Below are positions 1-4,727 of a DNA stretch of 5,973 bases, one piece after another (position 1 is the first letter of the stretch; every line of letters starts with the position of its first letter). The notes under the pieces are model-generated. The model ran no database searches and was not told the origin of the DNA. It worked only from the letters and a program-made list of their open reading frames with translations. Source of the stretch: Candidatus Kerfeldbacteria bacterium (lineage in GTDB: Bacteria > Patescibacteriota > Patescibacteriia > UBA9570); NCBI GenBank assembly GCA_003512175.1, contig DOSP01000083.1, positions 2,552 through 8,524 on the forward strand. The letters run 5' to 3'. The translations under genes were made by a program, and so were the position numbers.

Positions 1-2
1 AT

Positions 3-500
3 GTATCCATCAATGGGCAACCAGGCTGGCCCGCTAAGAAAGAAATAACCAAACCACTGTCAATCAAACCCACCAGTCCGATTGCGCCATTTTTTCCTCC
101 AGCGAAACACGAACTTACTCTTACACCGCTGGCGATTGATCAATTGCAAACCAAACTTGATCAGCTCATTGGAACAGTTTTTGATATTCCCATCGGGCAG
201 CCCATACTGATCAAAGAGCCATTATCGTTAGGTGGTTTTAAGGATGTGGCAGAAGCGCAGGGCAGTAAAGATAAAGCATCGTACCGATCTATCGTGACGA
301 GGACGTATTGGAGCGAACAAGAACTGCATGAAGCTTCGTTCTACACCCGCTATTTAAATGGTGGGCAGTGTTTGACGATTACTGGTTCCGTCCAGAACAC
401 TGATCAGCTCAGCACTGTGCTGGTTGAAGCTAATGACATCGATCCAAAGATTATTTCACAAATAATTAAAGTATGCTTCAAGATTTCAAAAAACAATTAG
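3..500 (+). CDS. Unrecognised protein, 3' part only (runs in from left edge)
   Basis: The frame is open from the first complete codon at position 3 to the TAG at 498-500, giving 165 residues without an upstream stop, so the gene begins outside the window. A TTG at 144 could be read as a start, but the 47 codons before it are open and look like a natural linker: they hold many Pro, Lys and Ser/Thr residues (for example KPLSIKPTSPIAPFFPP). After the linker comes a compact mixed domain of about 115 residues with no motif I recognise, no cysteine cluster and no membrane segment. The likely reading is the C-terminal domain of a larger protein tethered by a Pro-rich linker. It overlaps the next gene by 28 bp, which suggests co-transcription. 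I cannot assign a function. Confidence 0.6.
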   Translation, partial: VSINGQPGWPAKKEITKPLSIKPTSPIAPFFPPAKHELTLTPLAIDQLQTKLDQLIGTVFDIPIGQPILIKEPLSLGGFKDVAEAQGSKDKASYRSIVTRTYWSEQELHEASFYTRYLNGGQCLTITGSVQNTDQLSTVLVEANDIDPKIISQIIKVCFKISKNN

Positions 501-751
501 CCGAAGGCTACGCCAAAGAAAAAACTAAGCAAGCAGATCTAGCGAAACAGCCTAATTCACCGGCAGCCAAATCGTATAATCGTAAGGGCGGTATCTTGTT
601 AATTATGTTAGGTTGTGTAGTTTTATTAATCAACCTTATAACCTATTGGATCAATGGATCGGTATTGCGCATCATGTTGGCCACCATGCTTGGTCTATGG
701 GCAGTTGGACTGTGGTTTATCATCACTGGTAAACCGGTCAAGAAAATCTAA
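473..751 (+). CDS. Small two-helix membrane protein, hypothetical
   Basis: This 92-residue protein has a charged, Lys/Gln/Ala-rich N-terminal stretch (about residues 5-38) that may be helical. Two hydrophobic segments follow, at about residues 40-60 and 64-86, separated by a short turn (NGS). The tail is basic (KPVKK). The likely topology is a helical hairpin in the cytoplasmic membrane with both ends on the cytoplasmic side, because the positive charges flank both ends. The ATG at 473 lies inside the 3' end of the preceding gene (28-bp overlap) and has no Shine-Dalgarno sequence, so translational coupling or re-initiation is plausible. I do not recognise a family. The context says only that it is probably expressed with the upstream unrecognised protein. 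Confidence 0.6.
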   Translation: MLQDFKKQLAEGYAKEKTKQADLAKQPNSPAAKSYNRKGGILLIMLGCVVLLINLITYWINGSVLRIMLATMLGLWAVGLWFIITGKPVKKI

Positions 752-771
752 ACGATATTGGGACTATCTGT

Positions 772-790
772 GTTAGTTTTTTTTACTAAC
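772..790. other. Small stem-loop after the membrane-protein gene
   Basis: GTTAGT at 772-777 pairs perfectly with ACTAAC at 785-790 around a loop made entirely of T. It lies between the converging genes ending at 751 and 849. The stem is short, A+T-rich and not followed by a U-run on either strand, so it is a poor terminator. It is the only candidate in this 97-bp gap. Confidence 0.2.
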
Positions 791-848
791 CAATGCTGTA
801 TCAATAACGAAATCACTGCACTGCCAAAGCTCTGGAGATAATACTGTT

Positions 849-1247
849 TTATTTGCATACTAATGATAGTATAACACACATTTTTTGCAGAAGGACGATG
901 TTAGACGAGTACTTCATTAGAATTTGGGCTTCTGGAACAGTTGTCAGACCACGTTTAATATCGGCTGGTACTTTGGGTTCTGGCCAATCAGTACTTGGTT
1001 CAATCGCTATTGTGACTGTGTCACCAACTGTTACTTTGGCAGCCGCGCTCATCGTCTTATCAACTCTAAACCAGTGACTTAACTTACCATCTGGTTCGAG
1101 TGGCATTTTGAAATGGAAACCATTAATGATTCCCTCCACCAGTACCATCCCGCGGGATGGTAGTTTCGTGCTCGCGTCCTTAGGTACTCTAGCAATCGTC
1201 CATGAGGCTATGTTATAGAGCTTAGTTTTGAAACGAATTGGTGGCAT
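849..1247 (-). CDS. DUF1905-domain protein, apparently lacking the YdeI-like C-terminal domain
   Basis: Residues 3-106 match the DUF1905 pattern as I know it. The matches are a Trp in the first strand (W16), LPSRGMVLVEG at 29-39, INGFHFKMPLEPDG at 41-54, the HWFRVDK motif at 58-64, and GDTVTIAIEP followed by WPEPKVPADI (75-97). In the family members I recall, this domain leads through a P-x-A linker into a YdeI/OmpD-associated domain with ITP-x-ARW and later ETR motifs, for about 190 residues in total. Here the match ends at PEAQ (105-108), and the last 24 residues (hydrophobic, ending VCK) do not resemble it. I checked the other minus-strand frames down to about 740 and found no continuation. 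It is probably a truncated gene whose fold may still be intact; standalone DUF1905 proteins exist. The biochemical role of the family is unclear. Confidence 0.75.
   Translation of the reverse strand: MPPIRFKTKLYNIASWTIARVPKDASTKLPSRGMVLVEGIINGFHFKMPLEPDGKLSHWFRVDKTMSAAAKVTVGDTVTIAIEPSTDWPEPKVPADIKRGLTTVPEAQILMKYSSNIVLLQKMCVILSLVCK
1143..1162. repeat. Perfect 20-bp palindrome inside the DUF1905 gene
   Basis: TACCATCCCG (1143-1152) is followed without a spacer by its exact reverse complement (1153-1162), with CCGCGG at the centre. It encodes the conserved LPSRGMV stretch of the protein, so codon choice over a conserved motif may account for it. Confidence 0.6.
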
Positions 1248-1260
1248 AGTGTGTATGATA
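1248..1260 (-). promoter_or_regulatory. Extended -10 promoter candidate for the DUF1905 gene
   Basis: On the minus strand TGG-TATCAT places an extended -10 hexamer at 1260-1255, followed by 7 nt and then the ATG at 1247-1245. No good -35 is seen. The spacing would put transcription start on or next to the start codon, giving a leaderless mRNA, which agrees with the absence of a ribosome binding site. Confidence 0.4.
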
Positions 1261-1323
1261 CCAAATCTTCATTGATCGCGGTATGTTGATTTGAGGCATT
1301 TTTTTTGCTATCATAATCTATAT

Positions 1324-1407
1324 ATGAAGGGTGAACGCATAGATCGAATTTCATCACTGCATGATGATCTACTTACACCACAGGCTATGCGGCATTTAGG
1401 TGCTTGA
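1324..1407 (+). CDS. Possible 27-residue small ORF
   Basis: This is an ATG-initiated frame of 27 codons ending in TGA, in the 229-bp gap between two divergently transcribed genes. The peptide is charged and has no membrane segment (it begins MKGERIDRISS and ends RHLGA). Upstream, TTGAGG at 1291-1296 and an A+T-rich CATAAT/TAATCT stretch at 1312-1319 could form a promoter. With CATAAT as the -10, the ATG would lie 6 nt downstream, as at the other leaderless starts in this window, but the spacer would then be only 15 nt. No ribosome binding site is seen. It could equally be a chance ORF or a remnant, and only conservation would decide. A 6-bp hairpin (1351-1356 with 1362-1367) lies inside it. 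Confidence 0.2.
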   Translation: MKGERIDRISSLHDDLLTPQAMRHLGA

Positions 1408-1433
1408 AAATGTAGAAATTTTATAGCTATTAT
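1404..1433 (+). promoter_or_regulatory. Promoter candidate for the ATP-grasp gene
   Basis: TTGAAA at 1404-1409 and TATTAT at 1428-1433 are separated by 18 nt and lie about 40 nt upstream of the ATG at 1477. The predicted start near 1440 leaves a leader of roughly 37 nt. The spacer begins with ATGTAGAA (1410-1417), the same 8-mer that forms half of the inverted repeat upstream of the regulator gene. Confidence 0.5.
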
Positions 1434-1476
1434 AGTAGTATGATCTTCTAGGTCTAAACGGGTTAACACAGTTTGT

Positions 1477-2325
1477 ATGGGACTAGAAATAAATTTATCA
1501 CACCCATTCACTCGGGGAGATAGCCGTAGGCTAAAGAAAGCCGTTCCAGAATTGCCGGCCTACGGTGCTTTCACTATTGATAAGTGGGAATGTGACAATT
1601 TTTTTAGAGAGCGTGGTGTGCAAACACCTAAAACTGAACTTTTTACAACTGCAACGGTAGCCAGGATGTTAACTGAATACGGTGAAGTAGTGCTCAAACC
1701 TAGGCGTGGGTCAAAAGGTGAACAGGTCTACAGTGTTAAATCTGTAGACGATATTAATCCGAGTATTGATCATGCAGATTTTATTGTTCAGCAGATGGTA
1801 GATTTAGCTCGTTATCATGGGAGATCATTAACTGTACGAGCGTTCATTCAAAAGATACCAAGACATGGTAGCGTACCTATAGTCGGATCCTACGCTAAGA
1901 TTACGGAACCAGGTAAGTTTGTCGGTAATTTAAATGCAGGGGCAAAAGCGGAACCAACCAGTGCTGCTTTTCAAATGTTTTTTGGAGATAGTTCGATTCC
2001 TCAAATTGAATTAGACCAATTAGTAAAACAGGTGATCACAGCACTGGAAGAACGCGGTATGTTCTTTGAAGCAGGTCTGGACATTGCTTTTGACCGGCAG
2101 ATGCATCCCTGGCTGATTGAAATTAATAGTGTACCTGATATTGACCCTTTCTATGACTTAGCTAATCGGCCACCTAGCTACATTTCTCACTATGAAGATT
2201 ACACTATGACCTATGATGAAGAAATGAAAAAACAGTATAAAGAGCTTTTACGAAAAATTTTACTTAATAAACTCGCAGCAAAATTTTATGGTAAATCCGC
2301 TGAAGCGGGTTTACCAGGAGAATAA
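1477..2325 (+). CDS. ATP-grasp enzyme resembling the YheC/YheD family
   Basis: A 282-residue protein with the layout of an ATP-grasp ligase. A pre-ATP-grasp linker (KWECDNFFRERGVQTPKTEL, 36-55) leads to the nucleotide-binding segment VVLKPRRGSKG (71-81). IVQQMVDLARYHGRSLTVRAF (103-123) resembles the IQQ...DLR segment of the YheC/YheD family, and GKFVGNLNAGAKAEP (146-160) corresponds to the family's glycine-rich strand. EAGLDIAF (198-205) and WLIEINSVPD (212-221) supply the acidic and Asn residues expected to hold Mg-ATP. Such enzymes usually join a carboxylate to an amine through an acyl phosphate; the substrate here is unknown. In Bacillus, YheC/YheD are linked to spore coats, which is unlikely here. 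No membrane or signal segment is seen, so it is probably cytoplasmic. The ATG at 1477 is the first start after an in-frame stop at 1441. It stands alone, and no partner gene for a peptide or metabolite pathway is adjacent. Confidence 0.82.
   Translation: MGLEINLSHPFTRGDSRRLKKAVPELPAYGAFTIDKWECDNFFRERGVQTPKTELFTTATVARMLTEYGEVVLKPRRGSKGEQVYSVKSVDDINPSIDHADFIVQQMVDLARYHGRSLTVRAFIQKIPRHGSVPIVGSYAKITEPGKFVGNLNAGAKAEPTSAAFQMFFGDSSIPQIELDQLVKQVITALEERGMFFEAGLDIAFDRQMHPWLIEINSVPDIDPFYDLANRPPSYISHYEDYTMTYDEEMKKQYKELLRKILLNKLAAKFYGKSAEAGLPGE
2290..2315 (+). terminator. Hairpin over the last codons of the ATP-grasp gene
   Basis: GGTAAATCCGC (2290-2300) pairs with GCGGGTTTACC (2305-2315) around a TGAA tetraloop. 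The stem has 11 bp with a single G-U pair. It ends 8 nt before the stop codon and is followed by an A-rich stretch, not a U-run, so it is not a classic intrinsic terminator. It may stabilise the mRNA 3' end or slow termination. Confidence 0.35.
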
Positions 2326-2342
2326 AATTACACGCTCGTCGT

Positions 2343-2453
2343 CACAAACAAAAAAGTCGCACCTGACGATCAACTTTTTCGTTAATGGGTACACCACAAG
2401 CCACTGCGCTACCGCCGCGGTTTCGAGTAGAACGAGAAAATGCCACTGGTAGC
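2343..2453. other. GC-rich structured intergenic element, partly tRNA-like on the minus strand
   Basis: In an otherwise A+T-rich gap (2326-2479) there is a GC-rich block with several paired elements. GCTACC (2408-2413) pairs with GGTAGC (2448-2453), GCCACTG is directly repeated at 2400 and 2442, and GTCGTCA (2338-2344) faces TGACGAT (2364-2370). Read from 2418 leftward on the minus strand it resembles a tRNA 5' half (seven bases, TA, GCGC, then AGTGG) and later has GGTGCGACT, one base off a T-loop. No T-stem or acceptor pairing forms, so it is not a working tRNA. No coding gene is seen in this gap. Confidence 0.3.
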
Positions 2454-2479
2454 AGGGGTAGGGGGACATTAAAACTGCT

Positions 2480-3268
2480 TTAACTATCCGTTGATCGAGC
2501 TTGGTTCCAAAGTAATTCGAAAATAATGTGTCGATAAAAATAGGCAATATCTTTATTCTCAATTACGGTACAGGTTAGTTTCCCTTCGGTAAATGATTGA
2601 ATGGCAATACTATCATTCCAAGAAAATATGCCCGAGCGCCAGTGTAATTCTGGAGGTAGTAGGCGAATACGCATGTGATACTTAGTAGCAGTTTTGTTTA
2701 CTCGTTCGGCAAAGGGACAGGTCGGAAAAATTAGCCGAGTATGAATCTTTTTTTGGGCTCGTCGTACATAATAATGTTCTAAATATTCTACCCCAATTAA
2801 TTTTGAAAATAATTCTACATAGGTAAATACTAATACCTCGCCTTTGGCCGTCAATGTTTGTTCAAGCATGCGTTTAAAACCGTCGACTCCTTCATAGAAT
2901 TGCACGGTCGGTACGCTTCGATCGGCAGTTTGAATTGATGACAGCAAGTCTGTCACATACCGTAGATTAGTTTTCAAGGCTTGTAATTCATTTTCTTTAC
3001 GTTGCAGGATCGAATAGAGTACAGCTGGTTTTTCAGCCACAATTAAGCGCTTAGTCTTTTGGCGGGTTTCGTATACCAACCCCTTATCAATTAACTGTTC
3101 AACCGCGCTATGAATCGTCACCCGGTTTTGTTTGAGGCTATGGGCTATTGCTTGCACGGTGGCGGGCCCAATAGTTAAACAGCGTATGTAAATATCGGCT
3201 GTCCGAGGACTACAGCCAAACTGTTTCAATTGGGCTTCAATGAGTAAAATATCTGACCGATTAAGCAT
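2480..3268 (-). CDS. TrmB-like winged-helix transcriptional regulator
   Basis: The 262-residue protein starts with an N-terminal winged helix (about residues 8-75). It contains the pattern seen in TrmB-type regulators: an FG-x-SPRTADIYI helix, a GPATVQAIAHSLKQNR turn and recognition helix, then VEQLIDKGLV and a basic wing. A Glu/Leu/Lys-rich helix at about 85-110 is a likely coiled-coil dimer linker. The C-terminal region opens with VPTVQFYEGVDGFKRML (119-134), a signature I know from TrmB-type sensor domains. The ligand is unknown, and I see no cysteine array that would suggest metal sensing. An upstream ATG (at 3304) would add 12 residues but lies ahead of the predicted -10, so I take the ATG at 3268-3266. 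The gene is divergent from the Cys-rich unit 128 bp away, which makes that unit a candidate target. Confidence 0.8.
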   Translation of the reverse strand: MLNRSDILLIEAQLKQFGCSPRTADIYIRCLTIGPATVQAIAHSLKQNRVTIHSAVEQLIDKGLVYETRQKTKRLIVAEKPAVLYSILQRKENELQALKTNLRYVTDLLSSIQTADRSVPTVQFYEGVDGFKRMLEQTLTAKGEVLVFTYVELFSKLIGVEYLEHYYVRRAQKKIHTRLIFPTCPFAERVNKTATKYHMRIRLLPPELHWRSGIFSWNDSIAIQSFTEGKLTCTVIENKDIAYFYRHIIFELLWNQARSTDS

Positions 3269-3294
3269 ATATGTAGAATATATTTCTACATATA
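3268..3294 (-). promoter_or_regulatory. Operator candidate: 11-bp perfect inverted repeat at the regulator start
   Basis: TATATGTAGAA (3268-3278) and TTCTACATATA (3284-3294) are exact reverse complements separated by 5 nt. The repeat fills the interval between the predicted -10 box (3300-3295) and the start codon, covering the transcription start. A repressor bound there would block transcription, which fits autoregulation by the TrmB-like protein. Confidence 0.65.
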
Positions 3295-3323
3295 ATAATA
3301 GCATTAAATACCAATTAAATCAA
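3295..3323 (-). promoter_or_regulatory. Promoter of the TrmB-like regulator gene
   Basis: On the minus strand TTGATT (3323-3318) and TATTAT (3300-3295) are separated by exactly 17 nt. The predicted start near 3288 falls inside the inverted repeat and gives a leader of about 20 nt. This promoter also rules out the earlier ATG at 3304 as the translation start. Confidence 0.6.
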
Positions 3324-3361
3324 GAAAAAACGATGTATTTATTAAAAAGTGTACTATGTAT

Positions 3362-3396
3362 TTGACTATAATATTAATAAGCTAAATACTTAGTCT
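3362..3396 (+). promoter_or_regulatory. Promoter of the Cys-rich/zinc-ribbon unit, probably leaderless
   Basis: TTGACT at 3362-3367, a 17-nt spacer and AATACT at 3385-3390 are followed by 6 nt and then the ATG at 3397. The expected +1 is the A of the start codon, so the mRNA would be leaderless; no ribosome binding site is present. The 8-mer ATGTATTT occurs at 3333-3340 and again at 3356-3363, overlapping the -35, with starts 23 nt apart. Confidence 0.5.
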
Positions 3397-4386
3397 ATGA
3401 CTACATTCAAGCAACAATTTCAACAGCTACTACTCTCACAACCCCGGTATAACTTAAAGCAAGTAGCCACGGAAAACTGTGATTATGCCGATACCGCAGT
3501 AAAATCTGGTAATTGTTACTATACCTTTGGAGCGTTTTATAGCGAAAATGTGTTTTATGGTCGGTACTCAAGAAAGTGTCGAGACTGTTTTGATATTACC
3601 TTATGTGTGAATTGCGAAGGATGCTATGCTTGTGTCGATTGCGTCAATTGCTATATGGTTCAGGAGAGTAAAAATTGTCAGAACTGCACGGACTGTAGTT
3701 TTTGCCAAGATTGCTTTAGTTGTACAAATTGTTTCGGTTGTGTTGGACTCTACCAAAAAGAATACTGTTGGTTTAATGAGCAACTTAGCCAAGCGGAATA
3801 TAACAAACGTTTGGCGCAACATAATCTGCAGGATGTAACCCAACGTCGGGCGCTCCACCAACAGCTTGAACAATTAAAACGCACTGTACCGTTATTGAAT
3901 GTGCACCAATTCAAATGCGAAAATTCTATCGGAGAAAATTTAGCTGAATGTGGCAATTGCTATCAATGTTATGATAGTTTTGCTCTGGAAAATTGTTTAT
4001 ATTGTATTGAAAGTAACGGCAATAAAGATTGTTGCGATTTGACTGTGTGTTTTGAAACGGAAGCCTCGTACAGTTCTGTGCAATCACCCTTAAATTATCA
4101 TTGTAATTTTTTATTTCAAACGGATCAATCGAGCGATAGTGAATTTTGCGCGTATTCAAAAAATTTAACAAACTGTTTTGGTTGCGTCTATTTGGCTAAT
4201 AAAGAATATTATATTTTGAATCAACCTTATGCACCTGAAGACTATCACAAAACAGTGGCGCACATTAAACAAGTACTGATTGAGAATCACGAGTACGATA
4301 TGCTGATGTATTTTGCATCTGACTACGAACAGCAACGATTAGCCACAGAAACTGATGGTGCTATTCAAACTAATTTGCCAGCCTGA
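3397..4386 (+). CDS. Cys-rich CxxC-ladder protein of a type known from CPR bacteria
   Basis: A 329-residue protein with 32 cysteines. An N-terminal FKQQFQQLLLSQPRYNL segment leads into a YYTFGAFYSENVFYG motif (41-55). Then comes a ladder in which 16 cysteines between residues 61 and 115 all lie on one three-residue register (only 67, 88 and 91 lack Cys). A helical, Gln/Leu-rich linker (about 127-168) separates this from a second, looser module with Cys at 174-263. Both modules close with similar sequence: TNCFGCVGLYQKEYCWFNEQ (110-129) and TNCFGCVYLANKEYYILNQP (258-277). This points to an internal duplication. It has no signal peptide or membrane segment. In the fused CPR proteins I recall, this region follows an N-terminal zinc ribbon; here the ribbon is encoded by the next gene. 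Metal or Fe-S binding, or a cross-strand Cys stack in a repetitive fold, are inferences. No function is known to me. Confidence 0.8.
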   Translation: MTTFKQQFQQLLLSQPRYNLKQVATENCDYADTAVKSGNCYYTFGAFYSENVFYGRYSRKCRDCFDITLCVNCEGCYACVDCVNCYMVQESKNCQNCTDCSFCQDCFSCTNCFGCVGLYQKEYCWFNEQLSQAEYNKRLAQHNLQDVTQRRALHQQLEQLKRTVPLLNVHQFKCENSIGENLAECGNCYQCYDSFALENCLYCIESNGNKDCCDLTVCFETEASYSSVQSPLNYHCNFLFQTDQSSDSEFCAYSKNLTNCFGCVYLANKEYYILNQPYAPEDYHKTVAHIKQVLIENHEYDMLMYFASDYEQQRLATETDGAIQTNLPA

Positions 4387-4406
4387 CATTAAGTATTACT
4401 TTTTTT

Positions 4407-4685
4407 ATGAAAACACTTCAAACCAAATTAACTTGCCAAAATGAGACCTGTCAAAAATCATTTAATGTTATTCCGCAAGAAGCTGAATTTTATCAAGCTA
4501 AACATTTACCGTTACCCGAGTATTGTCCGGCTTGCAGACATAAACACAGAATGGCTTTACGTAGCGAACGGGCATTGTACCGACGTACCTGCGCCAAGTG
4601 TCAGCAATCCATGTTGTCAGTGTATCCTGAAACTGCTCCGTATATTGTGTATTGCCAAAAATGTTATTGGGAGAATATTGGATAA
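4407..4685 (+). CDS. Small double zinc-ribbon protein, partner of the Cys-rich protein
   Basis: A 92-residue protein built of two probable zinc sites. The first is C10-x4-C15 with C40-x2-C43 (in the CPACRHKHR motif), and the second is C62-x2-C65 with C83-x2-C86 (in VYCQKCYW). Conserved-looking pieces between them (EAEFYQAKHLPLPEYCP, ERALYRRTCAKC, YPETAPYIVYC) match what I recall as the N-terminal part of a single-chain CPR protein that continues into a Cys-rich repeat region. Here the frame stops four codons after the last CxxC-YW, and the Cys-rich part is encoded upstream. The ATG at 4407 lies 20 bp after the preceding stop, so the two are probably co-transcribed. TATTAC at 4394-4399 could give a leaderless internal start, but no -35 supports it. 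A protein- or RNA-binding ribbon is possible; no catalytic residues are seen. Confidence 0.78.
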   Translation: MKTLQTKLTCQNETCQKSFNVIPQEAEFYQAKHLPLPEYCPACRHKHRMALRSERALYRRTCAKCQQSMLSVYPETAPYIVYCQKCYWENIG

Positions 4686-4691
4686 GGTGGA

Positions 4692-4719
4692 GGACGTTAG
4701 AACTGCTATAAGTCCTTTT
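4692..4719 (+). terminator. Weak intrinsic terminator candidate after the zinc-ribbon gene
   Basis: GGAC (4692-4695) pairs with GTCC (4712-4715). After one bulged base, TTA (4697-4699) pairs with TAA (4709-4711). Four T residues follow at 4716-4719. It lies 7 nt past the stop codon, in the 42-bp gap between converging genes. The stem is short and bulged, hence the low confidence. Confidence 0.35.
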
Positions 4720-4727
4720 GGCCATTG

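Noticed and set aside
2311..2562. Minus-strand reading frame of 83 codons overlapping the end of the regulator gene and the intergenic gap
   Set aside because: Its middle reads like translated tRNA-like DNA (AVAQWL), it lies out of frame over the 3' end of a well-supported gene, and no promoter or start signal supports it.
3269..3304. Longer N-terminus for the TrmB-like regulator (12 extra residues)
   Set aside because: The extra codons coincide with the -10 box and the inverted repeat, and the family pattern begins at the internal ATG.
3601..4171. Several out-of-frame reading frames within the Cys-rich gene
   Set aside because: They are shadows caused by the repetitive Cys codons on the coding strand; none has a start signal or recognisable protein features.
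4384..4392. Recoding of UGA as an amino acid (as in some CPR lineages)
   Set aside because: The Cys-rich gene ends in TGA, with TAA one codon later, so this stop is uninformative; the other complete genes end in TAA or TAG and need no recoding.
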